Assembly (NCBI GenBank): GCA_903871775.1
Contig: CAIQIA010000016.1
Coordinates: 62,001 to 126,000, forward strand
DNA length: 64,000 nt
Source: an uncultured cyanobacterium
Lineage (GTDB): Bacteria > Cyanobacteriota > Cyanobacteriia > PCC-6307 > Cyanobiaceae
Direction of reading: 5' to 3'
Shown here: positions 26,442-35,155 of the stretch, piece after piece
How positions within the stretch are numbered: position 1 is the stretch's first letter
Layout of the letters: every line of letters starts with the position of its first letter
Notes under the pieces: model-generated
Told to the model about the DNA's origin: nothing
What the model saw: the letters and a program-made list of their open reading frames with translations, nothing else
Database searches by the model: none
Translations under genes and position numbers: made by a program

Positions 26442-27377
26442 CTACCCGTTATTGCGAGTCGCCGCCAGCCGCTCGTCCAGCAACGTGGCCCCGGCCGCCA
26501 GGCCTTCGGCCATCACGCTGACCAGGCGGTAACTCACCAGCACCGCCAGCAGTTCGGCGGTGGGCACGGCCCCCCGCAGGCGCGCCAGCAGCACCAGTTC
26601 GAACACCCCCAGCCCCCCGGGGGCGCCCGGCACCAGCAGACCAGCGGTCCAGGCCAGGGCGAAGCCCCCCAGCCAGGGCCCCCAGCCCGGAGGCACCGGA
26701 GCGCTGAAACACAGCAGACAGCAGGCGAAACCCGCAAAGCGAAATCCCAGGAAGGGCAGCTCCAGCAGCAGCGGTCGCCAGGGCCAGCTGGCGGGAGCCT
26801 GCAGCACCCCCTCCCCATCCGGATCCTGCAACAGCCGGCGTTTGCCCGCGATCAGCCGCTGCAGCAGCGGCTGCAGCCAGCGGGGCCGCAGCAACAGCAC
26901 CGCCAGGGGGCTCGCCAGGCCCAGCCCACCCTGCAGCCCGCCGAAGGGCACCAGGGTGAGGGCGGCCACCGCCATCAGCAGCGGATCGAGCACCACCGCC
27001 GCCAGGGCCTGGCGGCCGGGCCGCCCCCGGGACTGGAGCCAGCGCAGCCGCCCCAGCAGGTGCCAGACCCCCCCCGGCAGGTACTTGAGGGGGGTCGTGC
27101 GCACATACAGCGGCAGCACCGCGGCCACCGGCTCCGGGCAGCCCAGCCAGCCCAGCACCCCCCACCAGGCCAGGGCATTGCTCCACTGGGCCACGGTGGT
27201 GAACCCCAGACCGAGCAGCAGCAGCCCCCAGCCCCGCCGGTCGGGGGCCAGGGCCAGCACCTCGCGCCCATGGGTCACCAGGGCCAGGCCCAGCAGCAGC
27301 GCACAGGCCCCGCCCACCCAGGGCCGCAGCCCCCCGGGCAACCGCAGGCGTTGCCATCCGTCAGGCCAGCGCACCAT
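26442..27377 (-). CDS. Lysylphosphatidylglycerol synthase TM-region family (UPF0104-like) membrane protein
   Basis: Multi-TM; TTPLKYLPGGVWHLLGRLRWL and PGAPGGLGVFELVLLARL motifs. Confidence 0.82.
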   Translation of the reverse strand: MVRWPDGWQRLRLPGGLRPWVGGACALLLGLALVTHGREVLALAPDRRGWGLLLLGLGFTTVAQWSNALAWWGVLGWLGCPEPVAAVLPLYVRTTPLKYLPGGVWHLLGRLRWLQSRGRPGRQALAAVVLDPLLMAVAALTLVPFGGLQGGLGLASPLAVLLLRPRWLQPLLQRLIAGKRRLLQDPDGEGVLQAPASWPWRPLLLELPFLGFRFAGFACCLLCFSAPVPPGWGPWLGGFALAWTAGLLVPGAPGGLGVFELVLLARLRGAVPTAELLAVLVSYRLVSVMAEGLAAGATLLDERLAATRNNG

Positions 27378-28620
27378 CGTTCCCCTCCTTCGGTACGTCC
27401 TCAGGTGGAACTTCCCCTGGTGGAACCTCCTCAGGTGGAACCCCCAGGCGGTCACGCAGCTCCCGCAGACCCAGGCCCTGCTCCCGGGCGATGCGGGCGA
27501 GGTCGTCGGCCTCCACCTTGACCCTGGGCCCGTCAGGACCGGGGTGGCGCTTGGCCCGCAGGGCCCCCCAGGGGCTGGGCAGCTCCAGGGGCTGCCGCGG
27601 CAGCTCCCAGCGGTCCTGCAGCTGCTCCCGCAGGCCCAGGGTGGTCGAATGGCGCCACCACACCTGGCGCAGCTGCGGCGCCTGGGAGGGCCGGGCCAGG
27701 CACGAGAGCAGCACCCCGGGGCGGCCCTTCTTCATCTGCAGGGGCTGCAGGAACACGTCGAGGGCACCGGCCTCTCGGAGCGCCTCCTGCAGGAAGGCCA
27801 GGGCCTCGCCATCCATGTCATCGATCTGGCATTGCTGCAGCAGCACGGGTTCGGGGCGGGCCGGCCAGCCGCCGTCCGTCGCGGCGGCCCCGGGCAACCA
27901 CAGCCGCAGCAGGTTCGGCCGGTCCAGCTGCCGATGGCCAAGGCCGATGCCCACGGCACCGGGCACCAGGGCCGGCGCCGGCCGGTAGGCCTCGACCCAG
28001 ACGCTCAGCAGCGCCAGGCCGGTGGGGGTGCACAGCTCACCGGCCGGAAACCCGGCGCTGTCGGCGAAGGGAATGCCGTGGCGCAGGGCCAGTTCGAGCA
28101 CCGCCGGTGCCGGCAACGGCAGACGGCCATGGGCGGTGTCGACCCGGCCGTGGCCGGCGGGGGGCGGCGCGGCCAGCAGCCGGCCGATCCCGAGGTGCAG
28201 CAGGCCGGCGCAGACACCCACCACATCGACGAGGGCATCGACGGCCCCCAGCTCATGGAAGTGCACCGCGTCGGCGGCACAGCCGTGCACGGCGGCTTCG
28301 GCCTCGGCCAGGGCCGTGAAGGTGGCCAGCACCCGCTGCCGCAGGGGCTCGGGCCAGGGGGCGTCCTGCAGCAGGGGCTGCAGCTGCCGCCAGTGGCGCT
28401 GCGGCGGCAGGGTCTCGAGGGGCTCGACATGCACCCGCAGCCCCCGCAGCCCGCCCGACTGGCCGGCGTCGACCGACAGCCTGAAGGCCCCCTCCAGCCC
28501 CAGGGCCCGCAGGGGAGCCAGCACCACTTCTTCGGGCACGCCCAGGTCGAGCAGGGCCGCCAGCAGCATGTCGCCGGCCACCCCGGTGGGCAGGTCGAGG
28601 TAGCCCCAGTCAGCCGCCAT
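27361..28620 (-). CDS. larC: Nickel pincer cofactor biosynthesis protein LarC family
   Basis: DLPTGVAGDMLLAALLDLGVP, HFHELGAVDALVDVVG, PTGLALLSVWVEAY, QIDDMDGEALAFLQEAL. Starts at the ATG at 28620 inside a longer ORF. Confidence 0.93.
   Translation of the reverse strand: MAADWGYLDLPTGVAGDMLLAALLDLGVPEEVVLAPLRALGLEGAFRLSVDAGQSGGLRGLRVHVEPLETLPPQRHWRQLQPLLQDAPWPEPLRQRVLATFTALAEAEAAVHGCAADAVHFHELGAVDALVDVVGVCAGLLHLGIGRLLAAPPPAGHGRVDTAHGRLPLPAPAVLELALRHGIPFADSAGFPAGELCTPTGLALLSVWVEAYRPAPALVPGAVGIGLGHRQLDRPNLLRLWLPGAAATDGGWPARPEPVLLQQCQIDDMDGEALAFLQEALREAGALDVFLQPLQMKKGRPGVLLSCLARPSQAPQLRQVWWRHSTTLGLREQLQDRWELPRQPLELPSPWGALRAKRHPGPDGPRVKVEADDLARIAREQGLGLRELRDRLGVPPEEVPPGEVPPEDVPKEGNDGALA
27399..27443 (-). 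repeat. Three tandem 15-nt repeats in the 3' end of larC
   Basis: CCTCAGGTGGAACTT / CCCCTGGTGGAACCT / CCTCAGGTGGAACCC; encode PPEEV-PPGEV-PPEDV. Confidence 0.85.
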
Positions 28621-29230
28621 GGGCCTCCGCAGCCAGCAGGCGGTCGGCCTCGGCCTCCAGGTCCGCGCGCCGGGCCGCCAGCCAGCCCTCCACCTCCCGG
28701 CGGGCCCGCCGCTGTTCCAGGCGGGCACTGGCGACGGGCTGCCCCGACAGACCCCACAGCCGCCCCAGGCGGCGGCGATCGTCGTCATCGCCCTGGCAGC
28801 TGCCGTAGATCAGCCGTTCGGCGGCCCCACCAGCCAGCAGCACCCGCGTCCAGCGCCGCAGATCCTCCAGGGGCAGGCGCGCCGTGGCCGGCAGGGGCAG
28901 TTCGGTGCTGCCGCAACCGTCGCGGCCGGCCCGCAGGCAGGCCAGGGTGCCCACCAGGGTCGGTCCGGGCTCAAGCCCCTCATGGCTGGCCACCAGCCGG
29001 TGGCCGGCTTCATGGAGGGCAATGCGCCGCAGACGGGCCTGGCCCCCGGGCAACCGTTCGGCCAGCAGATGGCCGCCGCGGCCGTTCCAGAGGGCGGCAT
29101 CGGCACTGAAGGCGGCCAGCCCGAGCACGATGCTGAGCACCAGCCAGGCGGGCGACAGCCCCAGGGGCGGCCCGGCGATGGCGGTGACGCTGATCAGGCC
29201 CACCGCCCACCCGGCCCTGGAGCTGTCCAC
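28610..29230 (-). CDS. FtsH-like (M41-type) peptidase-domain protein lacking an AAA module
   Basis: Two hydrophobic helices then RRIALHEAGHRLVASHEGLEPG...RWTRVLLAGGAAERLIYG; HEAGH zinc motif. No Walker motifs in the 206-aa ORF. Confidence 0.7.
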   Translation of the reverse strand: MDSSRAGWAVGLISVTAIAGPPLGLSPAWLVLSIVLGLAAFSADAALWNGRGGHLLAERLPGGQARLRRIALHEAGHRLVASHEGLEPGPTLVGTLACLRAGRDGCGSTELPLPATARLPLEDLRRWTRVLLAGGAAERLIYGSCQGDDDDRRRLGRLWGLSGQPVASARLEQRRARREVEGWLAARRADLEAEADRLLAAEAHGG

Positions 29231-29232
29231 CC

Positions 29233-29865
29233 TCAGGCCGGCCCGGGGGTGCGGCGGACCTGGCGCCGGCCGCCGCGGCGGTCACCGCTGCGGGGCAGGG
29301 GGCCCACCACCTCGAAGCTCTCGAGGTCGAGCTGCTGCCCGCGGCGACGGGCTCCGAGGGAGACGAAATGCCGCAGGTGGTCGAGGGGCACCTCCCCCCG
29401 CAGGGGAATCTTGAAGGGCTGGGGGCGGCTGCCGTCGGCCCGGGGCTTCTGGCGCACCTTGATCACGATCTCGCCGGTCTCCGGCCGGGTGAAGACCAGT
29501 TCGCCCCGCACCGAGAAATAGCCGTCGCCTTCAGGAAGCACATCGGGGGTGTCGGCCACGGCATCCCCCTCGCCGCGGGCAAGGGTGCTGGGCTCCCACA
29601 CCCCCATCAGCTGCAGCTGCAGGCGGCCCGCCTCGCGGCTGCGGGGATAGCAGACCCACAGGTGGGGGAGGCCCAGATCCAGGTGGCGCTTGAGCAGGCT
29701 CAGCACCCGGCCCAGCACCACGGCATCCACCGCCTCACCGTCGGCGGTGGTGAGCACCCCCCGGGCCAGGTTGTCGGGATCCGCAGGCGTGTAGGTGCCC
29801 TCCACAAGACCGATGGCCCTGTACTGCAGGGGCTCGGTCACCGGTGGGATGGGGTGGGGGCGCAT
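29233..29865 (-). CDS. Conserved hypothetical protein
   Basis: YRAIGLVEGTYTPADPDNLARGVLTTADGEAVDAVVLGRVLSLLKRHLDLGLPHLWVCYPR; ordinary coding character. Confidence 0.7.
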   Translation of the reverse strand: MRPHPIPPVTEPLQYRAIGLVEGTYTPADPDNLARGVLTTADGEAVDAVVLGRVLSLLKRHLDLGLPHLWVCYPRSREAGRLQLQLMGVWEPSTLARGEGDAVADTPDVLPEGDGYFSVRGELVFTRPETGEIVIKVRQKPRADGSRPQPFKIPLRGEVPLDHLRHFVSLGARRRGQQLDLESFEVVGPLPRSGDRRGGRRQVRRTPGPA

Positions 29866-29952
29866 CGGGCCGGGAGATCAGGGGTGAATCTAACCGTCCC
29901 TGACAGGCGTCACCGGAGGGGGTTAACTGGGCCCAGTGACTGCTGCCGCGGC

Positions 29953-30804
29953 GTGCAACTCGGTCCCTTCGCCCTGCCGTCCCTGCGCCGCGATCAGCTC
30001 GGCCCGGGGGTCTGGGCACTGCTGGGGGGTGGGGCGCTGCTGGTGAGCGGCGGCCTCGGCTGGTGGGCCGGACGCAGCAGCCTGCCGGTGGACGGCCCCA
30101 CCACCGCCATCGAGCAGCTGCGCAGCCGTCGCGACGGCCTGGAGGGACGACAACGCAGGGGCCGGGCCACAGCCGTGGAACAGCAGCAGCTGCTGCGGCT
30201 GCGGCTCGCCCTCGGCGACCGGGAGGGGGCCATCGACCTGCTCGAGACCCTGGCCGACCGGGAGCCCGACCGACCCGGGCTGCGGCTGCTGCTGGCCGAC
30301 CTGCGGGCCCAGGCCGGTGACCGCGCCGGTGCGGAACGGGAGCTGCGGCTGGTGCTCAACCGCCACCCCCAGGACGTCGCCGCCCTGCGGGAGCTGACGC
30401 GGCTGCGGCTGGCCCGCGGTGACGGGAACCAGGCCGAGGCTGACCTGCGCCTGGCGCTCACAGCCAGCAAGGGTCAGCCGTCATCCCTGCCCCTGGCCCT
30501 GCTGCTGGCCGATCTGCTGCAGCGGCGGGGCAAGGGGGCCGAGGCCGACCAGCTGCTGCGGGAGCAGATCGCCAGCCATCCGGATGACCCCAGGCCGCTG
30601 CTGGCCCTGGCCCTGCTGAAGCAGCAGCAGGGATCCGGGGAGGAGGCCCGGCGGCTGCTGGCGGAGGCGCGCCAGGTCAGTCCGGGCCTGGCACGGCCCG
30701 TGCTCGACCGGGTGGCCACGGCCTGGTCCCTCAGCGACCTGCGGCGGGCGCCGGCAGCAGCGACGACGCCCGGGTCAGGGGGCGACCGGCCGAACGGGCG
30801 CTGA
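29953..30804 (+). CDS. TPR-repeat protein with N-terminal TM anchor
   Basis: GVWALLGGGALLVSGGLGWWAGRSS helix; degenerate TPRs (LRLRLALGDREGAIDLLETLADREPDRPGLRLLLADLRAQAGDRAGAERELRLVLNRHP). GTG start inferred. Confidence 0.75.
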   Translation: MQLGPFALPSLRRDQLGPGVWALLGGGALLVSGGLGWWAGRSSLPVDGPTTAIEQLRSRRDGLEGRQRRGRATAVEQQQLLRLRLALGDREGAIDLLETLADREPDRPGLRLLLADLRAQAGDRAGAERELRLVLNRHPQDVAALRELTRLRLARGDGNQAEADLRLALTASKGQPSSLPLALLLADLLQRRGKGAEADQLLREQIASHPDDPRPLLALALLKQQQGSGEEARRLLAEARQVSPGLARPVLDRVATAWSLSDLRRAPAAATTPGSGGDRPNGR

Positions 30805-31104
30805 GGGGCGGGCGCCGGAGGGTTGATCCAACTGCTTCAGGGCCCGGTCGATGGCGTCCCCGGGGCTGGTGGCGTTGTCCATGCTGCTGAGATTGCGCAG
30901 GCGGTTCATCAGCTCGAGCGGATTGGCCACATCGAGCAGGCTGCGCTTGTCCTGGGTGGGGGAGTAATCGCTGAACCGGCGTTCCGTCGTGCTCTCCTGG
31001 GGGGTCGCGGGGGCCGCCCGGAGACCGGTGGCCAGCAGGACAGGCCCGATGAGCAGGGCACCGGAGACCACTGCCGCCAGTCGTGGGGTCATCATTCGGG
31101 TCAT
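30775..31104 (-). CDS. Secreted hypothetical protein
   Basis: MTRMMTPRLAAVVSGALLIGPVLLATGLRAAPA signal peptide; in-frame start in ORF 30775..31197. Confidence 0.65.
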   Translation of the reverse strand: MTRMMTPRLAAVVSGALLIGPVLLATGLRAAPATPQESTTERRFSDYSPTQDKRSLLDVANPLELMNRLRNLSSMDNATSPGDAIDRALKQLDQPSGARPSAPVRPVAP

Positions 31105-31146
31105 CCCTCGCTTTATCCCTCGGGGGCAGCTTAGGAGAACCGGACC

Positions 31147-31968
31147 GTGCGCATCGCCACCTGGAACGTCAACTCGATCCGCAGCCGCCAGGACCATCTG
31201 CTGGCCTGGCTGGAGCGATCACGGCCCGACGTGGTGGGGCTGCAGGAGACCAAGGTGCCCGATGGCGACTTCCCCCACGACCCCCTGGCCGCCCTGGGCT
31301 ATCGGGCCGCCGTCAGCGGCCAGAAGACCTACAACGGCGTCGCGCTGCTGAGCCCCCATGGGCTGGAGGACGTGCGCGTCGGGTTCTCGGCGCTGCTGCC
31401 CGGGGATGCCGAGGCCGAAGCCCTGGGCGAGCAGCGGCGGGTGATCAGCGCCTGGGTGGAAGGCGTGCGGGTGGTGGACCTCTATGTGCCCAACGGATCG
31501 GCGCTTGACTCCGACAAGTACGCCTACAAGCTGGCCTGGCTGGGCTGCCTGCGCCGCTACCTCGCGGTGCAGCGCGACCAGGGCGAACCGCTGTGTGTGC
31601 TCGGGGATTTCAACATCGCCCCCGAAGCCCGGGACCTGCACGACCCGGCGGGGCAGGAGGGGGGAATCATGGCCAGTGCCGCCGAACGGGAAGCCCTGAG
31701 GGCCTGCCTGGGGGACGACCTGCAGGACGCCTTCCGGCTGTTCGAGCCGGATGCCGGCCACTGGAGCTGGTGGGATTACCGCGGCGGCGGCTGGCCCCGG
31801 GACCGGGGCTGGCGGATCGATCATGTGTACCTGTGCCCGCTGCTGCAGGAACGGGCGATGGGCTGCCGCATCGATCGGGAGGAGCGGGGGCGCGAACGCC
31901 CCAGCGACCATGCCCCGGTGATCGTGGAACTGGCCGACGCCCCCGAGGAGGCCGAACCGGAGGCCTGA
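31147..31968 (+). CDS. xth: Exodeoxyribonuclease III
   Basis: MRIATWNVNSIRSRQDHLLAWLERSRPDVVGLQETKVPD...LYVPNG...GDFNIAPEARD...WSWWDYRGGGWPRDRGWRIDHVYL...SDHAPV. Confidence 0.96.
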   Translation: MRIATWNVNSIRSRQDHLLAWLERSRPDVVGLQETKVPDGDFPHDPLAALGYRAAVSGQKTYNGVALLSPHGLEDVRVGFSALLPGDAEAEALGEQRRVISAWVEGVRVVDLYVPNGSALDSDKYAYKLAWLGCLRRYLAVQRDQGEPLCVLGDFNIAPEARDLHDPAGQEGGIMASAAEREALRACLGDDLQDAFRLFEPDAGHWSWWDYRGGGWPRDRGWRIDHVYLCPLLQERAMGCRIDREERGRERPSDHAPVIVELADAPEEAEPEA

Positions 31969-31972
31969 GGGC

Positions 31973-34900
31973 TCAGGCCCGGGGCTGGAACGACAGCACC
32001 ACGGGGGTGACGAAGCCCTCGGGGGGCAGGGGCTGCGCGTCGGCCCAGGCCTGAATCGAGGTCATCAGGCTGGCGTCACTGGGGGGCTTGAGCAGCACGA
32101 TCTGCCCGTCGGTGAACATCACCACCGGGATGTGCTCGACCCGGCGGGAGGCCGCCAACGGCGAGCTGAGGTTGACGCTGCCCGCGGGCAGCACCCGCAG
32201 CCGGCGCTCGAGCCGTTCGCTCACCAGCAGGTTCTGGACCTGCTGCCGCAGGGGTTCCCGGAGGGATTCGGGCAGGTCGGCGTAGGGATCGGCGGGCAGC
32301 TGCTCCCGGGGAGCTGCCGCTGCGGCCCGGGTCGAGGGCACCACCGCGGGGGGCTCGAGCCGGCTGATGGCCATGGCTTCAAGACCGGCGGGGGGCGGCG
32401 ACTGCTGCTGGGCCCACTGCTGGGCATGGCGACGGACCGCCGGATCGGCGGCATCACCGCCGATGGCGACACGACCACGGGGATCCATCGACAGCTCGAC
32501 GGTCTGGGGGACCCCCGCGGCGGCCGGCAAGTGTGCCGGGGCGGGGGCAGGGGCGGGCAACGATGCGGTTTCGGCCCGGGCTGGAGCCGGAACCTGAACT
32601 GGTGCCGACGCCGGGGCTGGGGTGACCTCAGCGGGGGGCACGGGGATGGCCTGGGCAGCGGGAGAGGCTGTCTGAACGGCTGGAACTGCAGGGACGGTGG
32701 GAACGACCGGGACAGTCGCTGTGGCGGCCGGTCGGATGGGGGCGACGAAGGCCGGCATGGGCAGGGGGGTCGGCAGATCCGGCATCGGAGTGGTCAGCAG
32801 CGCGAGGCTGTCGTCACCCGGGGGAGGAGGGGGCAGCTGCTCGGCTCGGGCCGTGACGGCGCCCGGAGCTGTGGCGGGGCCAGGGGTGACCGGCACGACC
32901 GAAGCAGAGGAGGCGACAGGAACGGAGGACACAGCCGCAGCGGAGGGAAGATCGGCGACCGTCGGCGACGGGGCGGGCCGCTGGGTGCCGCGGGAGAGCA
33001 GCTGGGTGACGTGATAGGCCGCCAGACCACCGGCCGGCAGCGCCAGCAGGAAGAGAAAGTTGAAGCGGATGCGGAAGCGCCGGCGGGTGGGCTCGGCCTG
33101 CTCGGCAGGCTCGTCCTCCTGTTCGGCGTCGGCGTCGCGGCGGGCCGGCTGCAGGGTGCCGCCGGAGAAATCGTCGATCAGGCCCAGGGACGGACCCGGC
33201 TGCGGTGGACCGGAGACGGGCTCGGCGTCTGAAAGGTCCGGCTCGGCGACGACCGGGTCCATGGTCTCCCGCACCGGCACCTCGATCGCCTCGGAGGAGG
33301 GCTCATCCATCCGCACCACCGCATCGTCGGCCTCAACGGTGGCCTCGACCCGGTCGGCCAGGGGGTGAACCGTGAAGGCCGGAGCCGGAGCGGGGATGAC
33401 CCTTTCAGGGACGACGACGGGTTCGGGCTCAAGCACCGCCTTCGCAGGCGCTGGGACGGTCGGTTCGGAGACGACAGCCGGCTCAGGAACGATGACCGGT
33501 TCGGGGACCACAGCCGGTTCGGGACTGACGACAGGCTCGACGACAGCCACAGGCTCGGGCTCGGGGGCGGGCTCGGGCTCGGCCACCGGTTCAGGTGCGG
33601 CGACCGGCTCCGGAGCGGCGACAGGCACAGGGATCGCCACCGGCTCGGGGGCCGCGGCCGGCTGGGGTGCCACAGCCACCGACCGTTGACCGTCGCTCAG
33701 GGGGGAGGGCTCGGGCAGGTCCGATCCACTCCGGTCGGCCTGCAGGTCAAGGCTCTTGAGGACCGGCTCCAGGAACGTGGTGGCGGACGCCACCATGGCG
33801 CGGGTGCCGGCACTGGGGGTCTGGGTCGTGGCCAGCCGCGAATTGAGGGCCGCGAAGCAGGCCTGGGCCAGCTCAGGCTGCAGGCCGCTGCGGATGCGGT
33901 CGAGGGGACCGGAGCAGAAGGCGCGGAGGCTGTCGGCGGAAGCGGCCTCGTCATCGGTGGCCAGCAGACGCCCGGTGGCCTCGAGCGCCGAGTCGAGCCG
34001 CAGGATGTCGTCGATGAACGACTGACCGGCCGCCGGGGCAGCCACAACGGTCTGTTCGAGGTCCAGCACCCGCACCACGGCGGCGAAGTTGTCGCTGAAC
34101 CGCTGGCTGTGGAGCGCGGGCCGGCTGTGGAAGCTGTCGCGCAGCGTTTCGAAGACACGGATCTGGCGCTCGAGGCGCAGCCCCTGGAAGGGACCCTGAC
34201 GCTGCAGGGGCTCAAGGAACTCGGCCCCACCGGCGAAGACATCCTCCAGACCGCCTGGGGCCCGGTGGGCCAGCAGGGCGTTGAGGGTCCAGAGGGCGGC
34301 GGGCTGCACCCGCACGGGCAGGTTGTCGGAGATCCAGCCGAAGAGCGACGACCGGAAGGTGGCCACCGAACCCGGTCCCTTGGAGCGCAATCCCGGGGCG
34401 ATCTCACCACCGGCGGCATCGATGCTGCGCTCGAGGTCGATCAGCTGACCCTCCTGCAGCTGGCCCAGCCGCGCCGCCTGAACCACCGACCGCTCGGCCA
34501 CCAGGGCCGCGACGACGTTCGGCTGGGCCACCCGGCCCCGGGGGTCGGAAGCCCCGGCCGCCAGGGTGTCGAACAGGCGCCGCTGCATGGCGCCATCCAG
34601 CTCGGCCAGGCCGCCGGAGCCCGACGCCGACGGGCCGAAGGTGGGCTCGAGAAACTGACGCACGCCGGCGAACAGCTCGTCGATGGTGTAGGGCGGCTCC
34701 TGCTTCAGCCGGGCGTTGAGGGCCTGCAGGGCCGAGGTCTGCACATCGGGGGGAAGCACCCGCTCGAGGCGCTCGAAGGTCACCTCACGGAACTCGCCGA
34801 CCGAGTTGGCCCCCTGGCTGGAGAGCCCGTGACAGAGCACCCCGCCGGCCTCGTCGATGTGCTGCTGCAGGGCCTTGACCTTCGTGTGGTCCAGGCGGCC

Positions 34901-35089
34901 CTCGCGGGCGGCGTCGAGCAGGAACTGCTCGGCGGCGTAGGCCATGCAGACGTGGATGAAGGTGGCCTGCGATCGGGGGGGATGGCTCTCGATGCCCTCC
35001 TGGATCGTGCGGAAGACGTTGAGCTGACGCTCGGGGGTGAGCTTCGTGAAGATGCTCTCCGCCATGTACACCTGAGGGTCAGCAAACAC
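31973..35089 (-). CDS. Large uncharacterised membrane protein: triplicated N-terminal module, Pro/Glu linker, one TM helix, Pro/Ala linker, C-terminal domain
   Basis: 1038-aa ORF; modules ending RQFLEP, AEFLEP, TTFLEP; PEPVA-type linker; FRIRFNFLFLLALPAGGLAAYHV helix. Confidence 0.8.
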   Translation of the reverse strand: MFADPQVYMAESIFTKLTPERQLNVFRTIQEGIESHPPRSQATFIHVCMAYAAEQFLLDAAREGRLDHTKVKALQQHIDEAGGVLCHGLSSQGANSVGEFREVTFERLERVLPPDVQTSALQALNARLKQEPPYTIDELFAGVRQFLEPTFGPSASGSGGLAELDGAMQRRLFDTLAAGASDPRGRVAQPNVVAALVAERSVVQAARLGQLQEGQLIDLERSIDAAGGEIAPGLRSKGPGSVATFRSSLFGWISDNLPVRVQPAALWTLNALLAHRAPGGLEDVFAGGAEFLEPLQRQGPFQGLRLERQIRVFETLRDSFHSRPALHSQRFSDNFAAVVRVLDLEQTVVAAPAAGQSFIDDILRLDSALEATGRLLATDDEAASADSLRAFCSGPLDRIRSGLQPELAQACFAALNSRLATTQTPSAGTRAMVASATTFLEPVLKSLDLQADRSGSDLPEPSPLSDGQRSVAVAPQPAAAPEPVAIPVPVAAPEPVAAPEPVAEPEPAPEPEPVAVVEPVVSPEPAVVPEPVIVPEPAVVSEPTVPAPAKAVLEPEPVVVPERVIPAPAPAFTVHPLADRVEATVEADDAVVRMDEPSSEAIEVPVRETMDPVVAEPDLSDAEPVSGPPQPGPSLGLIDDFSGGTLQPARRDADAEQEDEPAEQAEPTRRRFRIRFNFLFLLALPAGGLAAYHVTQLLSRGTQRPAPSPTVADLPSAAAVSSVPVASSASVVPVTPGPATAPGAVTARAEQLPPPPPGDDSLALLTTPMPDLPTPLPMPAFVAPIRPAATATVPVVPTVPAVPAVQTASPAAQAIPVPPAEVTPAPASAPVQVPAPARAETASLPAPAPAPAHLPAAAGVPQTVELSMDPRGRVAIGGDAADPAVRRHAQQWAQQQSPPPAGLEAMAISRLEPPAVVPSTRAAAAAPREQLPADPYADLPESLREPLRQQVQNLLVSERLERRLRVLPAGSVNLSSPLAASRRVEHIPVVMFTDGQIVLLKPPSDASLMTSIQAWADAQPLPPEGFVTPVVLSFQPRA

Positions 35090-35155
35090 AGTGGGGCCGA
35101 TGCTCGCGGCACCCTATAACGCCCCCCCAGGCAAGGCAAGACAGCGGCTTCCTCG

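Noticed and set aside
26560-29109. 849-aa plus-strand ORF
   Set aside because: Pro/Gln/Arg-rich translation antisense to LarC, UPF0104-like and M41-like genes; no motif support.
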